Origin: Toxorhynchites rutilus septentrionalis
Lineage: Eukaryota > Arthropoda > Insecta > Diptera > Culicidae
Reading direction: 5' to 3'
Length of the DNA: 64,000 bases
Assembly (NCBI RefSeq): GCF_029784135.1
Contig: NC_073744.1
Span: 105,853,266-105,917,265, forward strand
Below, in pieces: positions 21,932 to 35,453 of this stretch. Each line of letters begins with the position of its first letter. The first letter of the stretch is position 1. The notes below the pieces were generated by a model, which saw only the letters and a program-made list of their open reading frames with translations, searched no databases and was not told the origin of the DNA. The translations under genes were made by a program, and so were the position numbers.

Positions 21932-23624
21932 AAGGGTGTGTCACATCAAATTGCATTACGGAAAAAACGCTGTAGAAATTCGCCCAGTAGATCGATCCTT
22001 TTGAAAATTTTAGACAGTAAAATAAAAACTATTAAACAACTTTTGGCATTTTCTTTTTATTCATACTTCGAGCCCAATGTCCTGGAAAAAAGGTAATGAA
22101 GATGGTCGAGTTTCGAGCGACATAGCATGCGCTGTCATAACTATCAGTCAGTCGTTGTGTTTATCTTTGATAGCCCACCGCATCCATGTAAAAATGCTAT
22201 TTTCAGGATGTAATTTATAAATTAAAAACGTACATTTTTTTAGAGCTCCCGCTGAATATGAGGATAATGTGATAGCGTGGAGTGAATATTCGTGAAATCA
22301 CGTCGAAAAAGACGGATAAAAGTTATATTTCCATGTGCCATTTTCACTCCCCACGTTCAAAGAAACAAACGAAGTTCCATTATTTTACCGTTATGAAGTT
22401 GATGTTTCGAAGGCTCTCAGTGTTGGTGTGTATGTTGTGAGATAATAATCGCCAATTAATCAAAAGCCCGTATGCTCGCACCTTCCTCTTTACCCCGTCC
22501 ATAAGGTTCTGTACAACGTCAGGTTGTAGTTTTTTTGAACAGAAATCCATTTTCTCTTGAAGTCCGCCTCCGATTTGACAACTTTTGGGTTCTTCCGGAG
22601 GGCCTGCTTCATAATCGCCCAATATTTCTCTATTGGGCGAAGCTCCGGTGCGTTGGGCGGGTTCATTTACTTTGGCACGAAGGTGACCCCGTTGGCTTCG
22701 TACCACTCCAACACGTCCTTTGAATAGTGGCACGAAGCGAGATCCGGCCAGAAGATGGTCGGGCCCTCGTGCTGCTTCAATAGTGGTAGTAAGTGCTTCT
22801 GTAGGCACTCCTTAAGGTAAACCAGCCCGTTTACCGTGCCGGTCATCACGAAGGGGGCACTCCGCTTTCCGCAAGAGCAGATCGCTTGCCACACCATGTA
22901 CTTTTTGGCAAACTTGAATAGTTTCTGCTTGCGAATCTCCTCCGGAACGCTGAATTTGTCCTCTGCGGAGAAGAACAACAGGCCCGGCAGCTGACGAAAG
23001 TCCGCTTTGACGTAGGTTTCGTCGTCCATTACCAGGCAATGCGGCTTCGTCAGCATTTCGGTGTACAGCTTCCGTGCTCGCGTCTTCCCCACCATGTTTT
23101 GCCTTTCGTCGCGGTTATCCTAATCCTAGCCTTCTGAACCTTGTATGTACGCAGGCCCTCCCGCTGCTTGGTCCGCTGGACGAATGAACTTGACAAATTC
23201 AGCTTATTGGCGACATCCCGGACCGAACTTCTCGGATCACGTCTAAACTGCTTAACTACGCGCTTGTGATCTTTTTCACTGACGGAGCATCCATTTTTGC
23301 CGTTCTTCACCTTCCGGTTGATGGTTAGGTTCTCGAAGTATCGTTTTAGTACTCTGCTGACCGTGGATTGGACGATTCCCAGCATCTTACCGATGTCCCG
23401 ATGTGACAACTCCGGATTCTCGAAATGAGTGCGCAGGATTAATTCACGACGCTCTTTTTCGTTCGACGATATTTTTCCAAATTTACGAAAAACTTAAAGT
23501 GAAGCATGGCCAACGTGATCTATACACTCTTATCTGATTATAAGCGAAAGCTGAAGATATAATTCCTAAAAATTGAATTTCTACAGCGTTTTTTCCGTGA
23601 TGCAATTTGATGTGACACACCCTT
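21932..23624 (-). mobile_element. ITmD37E (Tc1-like) transposon, inactivated
   Basis: The terminal inverted repeats are at least 45 bp: aagggtgtgtcacatcaaat at 21932 and its complement ending at 23624, continuing through acggaaaaaacgctgtagaa. TA target duplications lie at 21930-21931 and 23625-23626. The minus-strand transposase has a helix-turn-helix region (MSHRDIGKMLGIVQSTVSRV, about 23409), then KPHCLVMDDETYVKADF, FWPDLASCHYSKDVLEWY and, after an in-frame stop near 22671, NPPNAPELRPIEKYW. Counting the residues between the second Asp and this Glu gives 37, the D37E signature known from mosquitoes. A frameshift near 23090-23110, the stop, and a 1-bp shift near 22530 inactivate it. Confidence 0.9.
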
Positions 23625-23739
23625 TAGTAGGCTATGACGTGGAACGATATGAACAGAATGGAGGACAGCAAACCCAGCTTTTCAATGGAAAAATTCTCAT
23701 TTGCCCTTCTTTCGTGTAACAACTCCTATAGTGGATGAG

Positions 23740-26260
23740 ATGAAGTTCAACATATTGAATAATTTATTGGAAAATCGTACAGGCTTACATTAGCCTGAGT
23801 CCCAGACCATTGCTTCATTCCAGGTAACGATAAAGCGGACTCGTGAGCTAAGCTCGGGCCTTGAAAGGTACTGTTTTTGAACGACAAATAACCTATCATT
23901 AACTTTTTTGTACTCCTCGTAGTTACGTACTCTCCATTTGGCAATTGGAGTGAAGTTAATATGAGTCGCTGGTTGCATATAAATATTCCCAAGGTCGCAT
24001 TGATCCCAAGCACAATTAGTCCTGCTTCGTGTTTCAGTCGGGTGTACATGTTAGCTACCGTCGCATTTGTTCTTCCAGAATCAGTTTTAGTGCCGCGAGT
24101 ATCAGGACGAACACGAACCGAAAGTTCGTCCATGATTCCCCATAGCTGTCGTCGGTCAATTGTATCATATGCGGCCTTGAAATTGACGAAGATGTGTTGC
24201 GTAGAGACCTGATACTCGCGGCACTTCCGGAGAATCTGCCGCAGTGTAAAAATGTGGTCCGTCATCGAGCAACCGGGCATGAATCCGGCCTGATAACATC
24301 CCACAAATCTACTTACTATTGGTGATAGACGGCGAAAGAGTATCTGAGACAGAATTTGTAGGCACCGCTCCGGATTATGATGGCACAGTAGTTCCCACAA
24401 TCCAACGTATCACCATTTCTATAGATGGGGCAGATTACCCCGTCCTTCCACTCCTCTGGTAGCTGTTCTGTGTCCCAGATTATGACTATCGACCGGTGCA
24501 TACTCTCTACATGTTTACCGGGCCTCCCTTGAAGAGCTCCGCTACAAGGCCATCATTACCAGCTACCTTGTGTTACTTTAGGCCTTGTTACGGACCCAAC
24601 TTAAACAGCAGGGCCGGACATAGAATAATGAAACGTGTTTTTCCTTTCTTTCAATTTTGGTTAGTATAGCTTCCCAAGATAAGCGCGCTAGAGTTTTATG
24701 ACTCAACACGAACAAAACCGAAGTGAGAGTTGGGCAAATAAAGTAAAACGCTAAGCGAAGGAATGTTATTGCTGGAAATCAACCAGATGTTTCCCAATTG
24801 AACCTTTTCCGTGGGAAGCATGTTTTGATAAGACTCAAGGTGAGAGCGCTGTAGGGGCCACCCGATAGGTGATATAATTGTATGTTTAGGTTTCCTCCTT
24901 TATCGCGCATGAAATGAGCGCGAAGGGCAGAGAAAGAATAGAGCACATAATGCAATGTTTATTTGGGACCCTTACGCAGGTGAAAGATGGAGCAGGAAAG
25001 GAGGAAAAGGAGGAAAAACACGGATGGGAAAAATCACAAACTGGCAAATAGGCATTCAGATAACCGATGCGGTTTCGATTATCGGAGTAGGAAAGGGAGA
25101 TGTGTTCTCTCACTTATAGATTTAGATATGGGTAAAAATCCATGTATATTTAGTCAGAATTCTTGCTCAACGAGTTAGTTCAATTTAGTAAAGCAACAGG
25201 ATCGCATGCTAGCGACCCAATAAAGTTACGCCCAATAATCAATCACCGCACAAGTTATAAATTCGAAATCACCATCGACAACCGAACTCCTTACAGGTAA
25301 GGAGTTCAGGGTAAATGTGTAGGAAAGTAAATCCCAAACCGAAAAGCAGACCAATTGCTTCGCGTCGGACGGACCATTCTGGAGCTGTCGGATCACGAAG
25401 GGTTAGGGGCTGCGCTAGTCGGAATTTGCTACAGTTTAGGGGCTTTAGCCCATAAGAGAGCCGAAAGGCAAGATTGCACAAATCCAGGGAAAATGTGCCC
25501 TCGGATAACAGCGCTTGGAGGCAGCGAAGTCGATAAGTCTTAGACCGTTTTCGTTGGTTCGCGGATGGGCGCTGAACCTACCTATTGCCGGTATGAACTC
25601 CTCCTTTTGGTCGACGTTCAAATCACCTATGACGATTTTGATATCGTGTTTTGGGCAGCGATCATATTCACGCTCTAGCTGCGCGTAGGATTCTTCTTCA
25701 TCATCATCATCGGTGCTAACAAGATGAGGGCTGTGGACGTTGATAATGCTGATGTTGAAGAAGTGGCCTCGCATTCTCAGTATGCACATTGTTTCGTTGA
25801 TCGGCCGCCCGTTTCAGCATCTTCTCCATCACGATGAAAGCTGTACCCAGATCGTGTGCGTCGCCGCTGCTCTGGTGGATGGTAAACCCACCTTGAAACG
25901 ATCGCCCCATCGAACCTTTCCAGCACCTCCTGCAGCGTTACGATGTTGGAATCGAGAGCTCTCAAGTTTCTAATATCTAGTCCATGTTCTTCTCGTTTAT
26001 ACGCATGGTCTGTAAGGCCTGCACTAACTCCCGTGCACAGCTCTTTTTAGAGTCCCCGCTAGTACGAAGACAGTTATCAGACGCTGTTTTGAGGTAAACA
26101 GACGCTCGGATATGCCCGGATAGGCCCTCTTCTCTGTCAGCATACGACCAAAATCCCACCCGGGTTGGTGACCCGATCTTTACTATGGTGATTAGTACCC
26201 CAGTCGGTACCGCTGGGAGGTAGGGATAGGAGTTATTAGACAGGAAGCTAAGGACCACGA
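23740..26260 (-). mobile_element. RTE (JAM1-like) non-LTR element, decayed
   Basis: On the minus strand the order is: a 5' or N-terminal region (25977-26258, ending in VQALQTMRINEKNMD), an AP endonuclease remnant (25445-25965: NIVTLQEVLERFDG, FFNISIINVHSPH, DIKIVIGDLNVDQKEEF) and an RT domain (23747-24570: EQLPEEWKDGVICPIYRNGD, QILFRRLSPIVSRFVGCYQA, IFVNFKAAYDTIDRRQLWG). These are the characteristic RTE-clade blocks, found in mosquitoes as JAM1. Stops and frameshifts are frequent and the YADD region is not recognisable. A foreign 0.7-kb segment lies between the endonuclease and the RT. Confidence 0.8.
24586..25295 (-). mobile_element. Possible solo LTR inside the RTE element
   Basis: This interval is foreign to the RTE reading frames on both sides. 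On the minus strand it starts tgtaaggagttcggttg and ends gggtccgtaaca (TG...CA), and contains an AATAAA signal within. These are LTR features, but no clean 4-6-bp target duplication was found (left ggcct, right ggtaa). A perfect 10-bp hairpin (gaactcctta / taaggagttc) lies at 25285-25308 over the boundary. It is a candidate only. Confidence 0.35.
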
Positions 26261-28062
26261 AAGGGTTTTTTTATGTCTGCAGGTACGCAAGTACCGATGG
26301 TACGCTTAGTCGTTTACTAACATATGCTTACTGGTTGCAATTTTTCCATGGCACATATATTAGTGATCTAGAGTCCGTTTCACATAATACAGTCAGAAAC
26401 ACTTCCGCCGATGGAGCACGCGATTGTCTCAAAGCTCCCATCGGTGTATTGACAGGCCTCCCACGCACCGCCCATGTCTACAAAATTCCATTAGGTAGTT
26501 GTGCCAGTGAAAAATTCTACTAACGCTCGGTATAGGTCCTTCGATTCATTACTAGCTCCTTTGAAATATGTACCATGATTCGTAGATATTTGAGCTAGAG
26601 CTCCTCGACGCGCTACAAATCATACGATAGCAAGTTTTCAGAACTTCATCGATAGTGACGTTACAGATTTATTGATACTTCGAACTCAAACAATACTAGA
26701 ACTAAAACGCACTACAAACAATGTTACAAATTCAATTAAAATAGTCTTCTAATGCGACCACTTCATAGTTCCCTTAAAGCTGAGCAAACCTGATATGATT
26801 TCTTTATAACCTAGAATATAAATGTGTCCATTAGTATTATACATAGTAAATGAAAAAAAAATCTATCTGATGAAGGATTACATTCTTGGGTTCGGTTATG
26901 ATTCTATCAACGTATCAAATCTAACAAACATTTGTGAGTAAATTCTGATATCGAATTCATTATGGTTCAATTTACACAAACAATAAAAATCATTGAACAC
27001 ACAAAACATTTTAAAAGCAGGAAAATATGTCATTATACCAAACATACGATGTTAAAATGAAACACACAACGGTTACACGCTAATTTGTTGGATTTCCAGA
27101 GTTCTATTTACTTTTATTTATAAATTCCGATCACTAAAAAAATATCCCCTCCCCACGTCGCTTTTTACCAAACATACTATTGTATGTGGCTAATCATCAC
27201 TCGTAAATAAGCGAAGCAAGAAATTGATTGTGCCCCTCAAATAACTCGAACCAAATTGTTGGAATCAATTCCCCCACAAAATGATTATACATTATTGAAT
27301 ATTGTATTTGGAAATGGCATTCCTTGTTTCAAAAAATATTGTGTACATACATATTTTGTATAATTTGGATGAATATTGAAAATGCTCAAGATTGCGTTAA
27401 TTAGCTAACAAATAATAATAAATAGTTTTTTTTTCTTTTCCTTTTATCAAGATTGTTCCACCGAACATGTCTCATAAGTTAATCAATTGAATGGCACATG
27501 AAAAGTAATCATTTTGGAAATAAGATAAAAATGCAACTTATCATTCTTCCGAATGCAAATGCAATTTACATTCAAAAAAAAAGTTCTTTATATCCATTAT
27601 CTTTCAGAGAATTAATTGTTGTATGTATGATAACTCAAAAATCAGTTTTATCGTAAAAAGATTTATTGAGAAAATTTAGAATTATCGAAAACAAATGATT
27701 CTAAATACTGCATTAGGTTATTAAGTGTGGAATGTGCGGTTGGAGCAAACCGTTGCTAGTCAATGTTGATAGTGGAAAAAAATGGAGAACCAGTAAGGAT
27801 GAGATCGTAAAAAGTGTTATCTACAGCTTATTCTGTGATAACGATGATTAATTTTGTAATGACTAGCAATATTTGGATAAAACTATTTGAAACATACGGT
27901 TTCATACAAAATCATAGAAAAAAAACTCTCCAGAAAACAACTGCAACAGAAAGAACCACTCAGATAAAGTGTAATGTCACAAGTAGGCTAGAAATATTGT
28001 GGCGCGGAACAAACATCATGGGTCAAAATGTCTCACAGAAAAAAGCGGAATTTCTATTATAA
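26261..28062. other. AT-rich intron
   Basis: No gene or element was recognised. The segment 26262-26540 is a little more GC-rich and may be the far end of an old repeat. The remainder is simple AT-rich intron with A/T tracts. Confidence 0.5.
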
Positions 28063-28400
28063 ATATTTTTTTCGTTTTAGTTTTTTATTAAATTTATTCT
28101 AAAGTTAATGTAATGGTTGCGAAGTCCCCGTTTAACAACGATAAGGAATCGAGACGACCCAAGCTGCCAAGATGACGCGATCCGAGTCGACCGCCACCCC
28201 GCCGTCGGGAGCAGCGGTCTCTCGCAGCAAACCTGTGTTCCACTGATTGCCCGGTTATCTTGAAACATAGGATACGACCCTTTAGCAAGGTCCGACCGAG
28301 CATTAGCGAGCTTCGGACGCCATACGTCTGCCTGGTGCATTACATTTGCCCGGTTAATTTTTGTTTTGAAATATATCACTCATTGCATTCCAAAACTATT
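28063..28400 (-). repeat. Unassigned GC-rich repeat-like island
   Basis: A roughly 300-bp island of higher GC in AT-rich intron, from about 28075 to 28390. On the minus strand it ends with AATAAATTTAATAAA-type signals before an A-rich tract, which looks like the 3' end of a transcribed repeat or LTR. The open frame on the minus strand (28077-28379) has no recognisable domain. No target duplication was identified. Confidence 0.35.
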
Positions 28401-29344
28401 GCGCCACGATCTGAAGAATTTTCCACAATTATAGGTATTTTTGTTTGGACATATAGCGCGCTCAATCATAACACGCATAGTCGTGCATGGTATCACAGGC
28501 CGTCTTATACCCATAATGTTTTTCGCGTCAGGGCATCTCTAGCCTACTTGTGACCTTCAACTTTTTCTGAGCAGTTGTTTCTGTTGCATTTGTTTTTGAG
28601 CGTTATTTTTTTCCGGAATCCGTGTGCTATGCAGTGTTAAATTGTCCTACAAAATGGATACATTGACGAGTTCTATTATCACGTCTATTATCGGAAGAAC
28701 ATGTTCCAAAATACTGTCGTTCCACTTTTGGTGTTTATTCGGTTTCTCCGAGAAATGATTCGCAACTATGTGGCAACAAATCACTTTTTTGTTTGTAACA
28801 ACTTTATCTTATTGGTTGGTTATTGGTAAGTTTATGTTGGAAACGTACTCGTTTTCAGTTCAGGTTCGATCAGTACATTTAAGTGTAGCTCCTCGAAAAG
28901 CTAATCACATAATTTATTCTCACAATAAAAAATGAATAATTCCTATCAAAATGAACCATACATTTCATGCTTAATTACTGACAAAATTTTCAATTTTTTC
29001 GACAAAAATTTCATAATTATCTCATTTGAAGACTATAATACATAAATACAACTTCACAAAAAGTTTGTTCAATTTCTGAAAGATGATGGAAAAAAAGATT
29101 ATTCAGCATTAATTCATAGATCAAGTATTGTTATCAATCTTATTTCATTTTATGAGAATCTCAGTATAGATGTGTCCATATCTATCTAAACCAACTTCAT
29201 GAATGTATATTAAACAGATCGAATCCAGCTAACAGATTATATACACATTAGCCTACATATTCTAATACTTTAATAGAGCTAATCAATTAGTATTTATAAT
29301 TAATATCCAAAACAATATCTAATAACTTTTGTTTCTACTTGTAG
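28401..29344. other. AT-rich intron before teneurin exon
   Basis: Nothing recognisable was found up to the acceptor tacttgtag at 29336-29344. Confidence 0.55.
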
Positions 29345-29464
29345 TCGAGTGTCGGTAATGCGCGGGCAGGTGGTAACACCACAAGGTCTTGGCATCATTG
29401 GAATCCGCGTATCGGTCGATCGCGATTCGAGATTCGGTTTCACCCTTACAAGACAAGGTGGATG
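29345..29464 (+). CDS. Ten-m/Ten-a: Teneurin exon: first half of TTR-like domain
   Basis: This is a 120-base exon between acceptor tacttgtag (ending 29344) and donor gtaagt (29465). Its first base completes the codon left open at 7954, and its last two bases (tg) are completed by the g at 53679 to give Trp. The peptide reads [19 protein letters not shown] then [18 protein letters not shown], the beta-strand-rich transthyretin-like (TTR) domain of teneurins that packs beneath the YD shell. The exon is isolated by introns of 21.4 kb and 24.2 kb, so it is the only coding sequence in roughly 45 kb. No stop or frameshift is present. A multiple-of-three microexon between this and the preceding exon would keep phase and cannot be excluded. 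Confidence 0.93.
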
Positions 29465-29984
29465 GTAAGTACAAATCGATTCGATCAATCTATTAAGATT
29501 AAAACTGTATGCTCTTAAACATGAGGTGCATAGTAGATGTTGGTTCTAACATGCAATTTTTGTACTTTAAACACCAAACATTTTTACATACCCAAAGGAT
29601 TGATTCAGTTGGAATATGTTCATTTTATAGCAGCAGTAGCAGTAGGCGTATCTGAAAAAATTTCACGTTAATCCGTTTTGTTTTGAAAAAACAAATTGTG
29701 TAGAATGGAAGCCGAGAGATGAAACTCGATTTTGTACACCCACGCCAAAAAACGCGCTCGAATGTTATACAACAAGGTTTTGACGAGGTACGAAGATGAA
29801 GATGAAATCCCAGGCCTGAACTTCTACCACTGCCAGAGAAGATATCCTCAGCAATTTAAGTTCGTTCTCGCTGATAAATTTGCCAGGAATTTTCAGCTTT
29901 GGGCAGAAAAGCAAGGTTCTTATCACAAACAAGAGCATGAACTCGAAAATGTATAAAGAAGGGCGCCTGTGTAAACGTCTCCTT
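29465..29984. other. Start of second giant intron
   Basis: No named element. The segment 29735-29960 has co-linear open frames on both strands (for example FYHCQRRYPQQFKFVLADKF on plus) and may be a fragment of an old element, but I cannot identify it. Confidence 0.35.
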
Positions 29985-30170
29985 CTGTTTGTTAAAGCCC
30001 ACAAAGGTCTGGTGAAGTTTTGACTGTTTTCGTGATAAACTTTGCAAAAAAAATCAAATGTGTACGTTTTTTCTGACCAACTTTTCAAACTGATTCTCAA
30101 GGGCTAAATACGTATGAGAAATAGTCAATGGTCATACACCTCTGAGAGCTTTAAATGGAATTAAATTATC
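29985..30170 (-). repeat. Fragment of I-clade ORF2
   Basis: About 100-180 bp that align by eye to the I-a element at 42790-42960: shared blocks gtcaatggt, tcaaggtctaaatacgt (here tcaagggctaaatacgt), agctttaaatg, and tcgtgataaact against tcgtgacaaacc. This is the linker between the endonuclease and RT domains. There is no reading frame and no ends. Confidence 0.6.
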
Positions 30171-31430
30171 CATTAGTTGGATTCAAAATTTATATCCCAA
30201 TGTATAGAATATTCATCATCACCTCCATCCTTTCCACACAGAAGAGAGGTCCCATTATGTACGGATGATTATGTATACCAGACACTGTTCGTTCACGGAG
30301 AAACTGCATGACTACAACACCACACCTCACATGCTGGCTGATAATATTCTTCCAAAAGTTGTTCCGCCAAGCATCCTTATCATACATAATATCGCATAAG
30401 CAAGAGGAAACAACGGTGCGCTCGAACTGAATGGTTCATATTTTCAACATACCACAGTGAGGTTTAGCGTTGAACGGCGTTCAGCGTTCCATTGCTTTTA
30501 TTATACTTTCAACACTTTTTGGCTGGTTAGTCACTTTACTTGCATTGCTACCCTACGTGAGTGGTCCGGTCCGTTTCCGCTTTCTATGCTCTTTTACTAC
30601 CGCCATTTCGCTCAATGTTTTCAATGAACCGGAAGCCATCATCTTCTGCGCATAGAGACATATCAGTCGCCGTAGCAAGCCATTAATTTCTCGATGTTAT
30701 CACAAACTGAATAGAGGAAAAAACTAGAAGCTACACTTACACTACACTATATATGCTATGTGTGTATGCGATTGCATCATCTTTTCTTCTCCTCTTCTTC
30801 GCTCGTTTTATAGCTCGGGTCGCATTCGTCGCGAACAAACAGTATTAGCAATTTGTAAACATTCAAAGATCCAGTCAAAATTGTTGCTCCCGTGGTCGAG
30901 TGGTTAGCGTCACGCGTAACATGTCACTGCTGAATAATTCTGGTACCTTATATTCGATTAAAATTATAGAAATATTGTAATCAAAATTCGTTGTGGGTAA
31001 CTAAACATCTCCGCCACGCTCTATTCAATTTTAGTACTTGTTCAAATAGCTAATAATATCAAATGTTACATGAATTCAATATATAAATTGATTCGTGCAT
31101 ATCAATTGTGAAGAACTCTGATATCAATTGACGTTTAGCACCCATTTTGATAGAAAAGAATTTTTTCCATGTGAACATACCAAAAAACCACGTGTTGTGT
31201 GGTGGTGGTGTGGTGTCCGATTCGCTCATTCTACTCTGGTGTGACTCAGCCGCTCGACACCGCACCAATGGCAAAAGTGTCTCATATTCAACGAATAATA
31301 AAAACTAAATTATGTATTAATTATACTTCATATGATTTACTCTTGGAATCTGTTTCGAAATATTTGGTACGAAGATGAATTATAAAATATAGTTTTTATA
31401 TAAAAACAACACATCAAAATACATTGTTAA
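30171..31430. other. Intron with a possible tRNA-like SINE head
   Basis: Mostly unassigned. At 30889-30925 the sequence gctcccgtggtcgagtggt continues into a tRNA-like A-box (tggtcgagtggttagcgtc) with no convincing B box downstream, so at most a SINE head fragment. There is no other feature. Confidence 0.35.
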
Positions 31431-32898
<1,468 letters not shown>

Positions 32899-33509
32899 AT
32901 GGAGATAATCCAAATAAATCTCAACCATTGTGACACCGCACAGCAACTGTTGTGGCAGTCAACGACAGAAACAAAATGTGATGTCGCAATTATCGCGGAG
33001 CCGTATCGCATTCCCCCCGGTAACGGTAATTGGGTGACGGATAAAGTGGGAATGGCCGCCATCCAGGTCATGGGCCGATATCCCATTCAGGAGGTAGTCT
33101 CGAGGGCTCGCGAGGGTTTCGTGATCACAAAGATCAACGGAATTTTCATCTGCAGCTGCTACGCACCTCCCAGATGGACGATGGACCAGTTCCACTATAT
33201 GCTGGATGTCCTCACCGAGGAGCTCGCCGAACGAAAACCAGTCGTTATAGGAGGGGATTTCAATGCTTGGGCAGTAGATTGGGGAAGCAGATGCACCAAC
33301 GTGAGAGGGACTTGCTTACTAGAAGCTCTGGCCAAGCTGGATGTTACCCTGTGCAACGAGGGTACCACTAGTACCTTCCGTCGAGATGGCCGAGAGTCCA
33401 TCATCGACTTGACTTTCTGCAGTCCGTCGTTAATGACAAAAATGAGATGGAGGGTATGCGAAGGATACACCCACAGTGATCATCAAGCCATCCGTTATAC
33501 CATTGGTCA
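32899..33509 (+). pseudogene. R1-b ORF2, endonuclease part
   Basis: It starts with ATG at 32899 overlapping the gag stop as TGATG. It reads MEIIQINLNHCDTAQQLLWQ, IIAEPYRIPPGNG, ICSCYAPPRW, VVIGGDFNAWAVDWGSRC and GYTHSDHQAIRY, the AP-like endonuclease motifs that nick target DNA. The frame is cut at YTIG by the R1-c insertion and resumes at 39276 with one further stop near 39433 and frameshifts. The RT part is annotated separately. Confidence 0.85.
33497..33509 (+). repeat. Target-site duplication, left of R1-c
   Basis: The 13-bp ataccattggtca occurs here and again at 39263-39275, immediately outside the two ends of R1-c. Joining the two flanks restores the R1-b reading frame across YTIGQRHS. 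Confidence 0.95.
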
Positions 33510-34103
33510 TGGCCGTGGAGTTGCCGGCCTAGAATAGCACTTCGGGTCTTGGTCCCTGTCCCTGTCGTATGAGGCGACTAATCGGGTGACAACGCGAGTA
33601 AGGGCGCGGTAAAGCCTATTGGAGATTGCACGGGGGAAATACCGTGTACAGGAGCCACGAAAGGAGTGCCAAGCACATCAGGATTGACGCCAGTAAGATC
33701 CTGATTACGACATACTGGTTACGACATAGAAAACGGACACGATACGGAAACGATTTCAACACGACGCTAAAGGCTGACAGTCGTACTATCCTGTTCCCTG
33801 AGTAAGGAAGGGTGACACCGTCCTGAAATGGCGTTTGGGCTAATAGTGCGGTTGCCCCCGTCCCGGTAATAACTTGGCAAGTCTTCGGGTACGTTCGATG
33901 CTCGTCTAGGCCCAGGCACTAGGTACTAGGCGTCAGATGTCACATTCCTGACTTGCGCTGATCTGGCTCTGAACACGGTCCCCATGAAGGACCGTGTCAA
34001 CCCCTGCATGGCCTCACTGCTTGCATAGATAACCATGGGATCACTGGTAGCGACTATGTACAACGAGCGGAGATAGCGGCCCGAAGTTGGGACCCAGAAA
34101 AAT

Positions 34104-35453
34104 ATGAATAGTTGCAATAACACACCAACAAACGATGGAGAGGAGAATGTGTTCGCGAGAAGCGGACGAATGCTGAGGTCACCTGTCACTCGAGTAGCCA
34201 CAACGAGTACAAGCAACACAAAACCACAAGAAGTGTTTGCCGCCCAAGCATTCCAAGGAGATCTTGGCTCCGTACAGAGCCAGTTGTTTACGCTGACCTC
34301 AAGCGCATCCCAAGAAGGGCAACTTGGGAGGCTCAGCATCACGGACGTTAGGAAAAAGGTCAACGAACTTTACGAGTTCGTAAAGGACAAAAACAATGTC
34401 CACTTAAAAATAAAACATCTGGTGACGAGCATCAGATCGGTCGTCATGGTTGCTGAACGCGAGCATAAGGAGCTGCAGATGAGAGCAGAGGGTGCTGAAA
34501 AGGCTCTGCTCGAGGCGAATGAGAAACCCGTCGAGATACTTGAGACGCCGAAGGGTCCTCTGAACACACGATCGGACAAGCGAAGGAGGGACACCCCAGG
34601 AGAAGAAGAAGAGCTGAAAAAGGCCAAGAACGATCTGAGTAACGCGAAAGGAGGTGAAAGCAGTGAATGGCGTACTGTCGATAACCAGGCAGAAAAACGC
34701 AAAAAACAGAAGGAGAAGAAGAAAAAAGTTGAGCAGGAAAAGAAGAAACTCGGACCTCGAGTGGAGCGAATCAAGGGCGATGCTTTGATCGTTGAAGTGT
34801 CAGCAGGAGTATCGTATGCAGCTATCCTTCGGAAAGTGAGAGACGATCGTCGTGAAAACACGCAGAAAGGCGAGATGCTCTTCGAGCTTAAAAAAGATCC
34901 AGCGGTTAAGAGCTCCGCTTTCAAACAACTCATTGAGAAGTCACTAGGGGAGGAGGCGAAGGTGAGAGCTCTCTCTCAGGAATCAACCATCGAGTGCCGG
35001 TATCTGGACGAGATCACGACTGTTGAGGAATTGAGAACTGCGTTACAGTCACAATGTGACCTTGGCGATGTGCCAATGACAATCCGGCTGAGAAAGGCAT
35101 ACGGTGGGACACAAACGGCCTCGATACGGCTCTCGAAACAAGCTGCGAATAAACTGGTGGAGAAGGGTAAAATAAAAGTGGGGTGGTCCGTGTGCCCGAT
35201 GAAAGCTCCCCCTCGTATGGCCAAGCAAATGGAGAGATGCTTTCAATGCATGGGCTTCGGTCACCAGGCGAAAAACTGCGGTGGTCCTGACAGATCGAAA
35301 TTGTGCAGGAAGTGCGGGACGGAAGGTCACGTTGCTAGAGACTGCACCAAGCAACCGAGGTGCATGTTGTGCAAGGAGGAGGACGGAAACGACCACGTCA
35401 CAGGTAGCTTCAAATGTCCGGCGTACAAAAAGGCGATTGCGGGTTCGCAGTAA
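34104..35453 (+). CDS. R1-c ORF1, gag-like protein
   Basis: This ORF encodes 449 residues. An N-terminal Thr/Ser/Gln-rich tail (NVFARSGRMLRSPVT) is followed by a coiled-coil-prone helix (KKVNELYEFVKDKNNVH) and a long Lys/Glu-rich region near residues 160-220. The conserved [15 protein letters not shown] and [15 protein letters not shown] blocks come next. Three CCHC zinc knuckles close the protein: CFQCMGFGHQAKNC (about residues 379-392), CRKCGTEGHVARDC and a CMLC...H...C form. In this clade ORF1 forms ribonucleoprotein with the element RNA. It ends at TAA 35451-35453, overlapping the ORF2 start as TAATG. The start chosen is the first ATG in a long frame after the UTR; the true start could be the later Met at FARSGRM. 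There is no lesion. Confidence 0.9.
   Translation: MNSCNNTPTNDGEENVFARSGRMLRSPVTRVATTSTSNTKPQEVFAAQAFQGDLGSVQSQLFTLTSSASQEGQLGRLSITDVRKKVNELYEFVKDKNNVHLKIKHLVTSIRSVVMVAEREHKELQMRAEGAEKALLEANEKPVEILETPKGPLNTRSDKRRRDTPGEEEELKKAKNDLSNAKGGESSEWRTVDNQAEKRKKQKEKKKKVEQEKKKLGPRVERIKGDALIVEVSAGVSYAAILRKVRDDRRENTQKGEMLFELKKDPAVKSSAFKQLIEKSLGEEAKVRALSQESTIECRYLDEITTVEELRTALQSQCDLGDVPMTIRLRKAYGGTQTASIRLSKQAANKLVEKGKIKVGWSVCPMKAPPRMAKQMERCFQCMGFGHQAKNCGGPDRSKLCRKCGTEGHVARDCTKQPRCMLCKEEDGNDHVTGSFKCPAYKKAIAGSQ

Noticed and set aside
25284..25308. Transcription terminator hairpin
   Set aside because: A bacterial-style terminator is not meaningful here. The palindrome lies at a repeat boundary.
30889..30960. 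tRNA gene candidate
   Set aside because: Only an A-box-like head is present. No B box in the right place and no cloverleaf.
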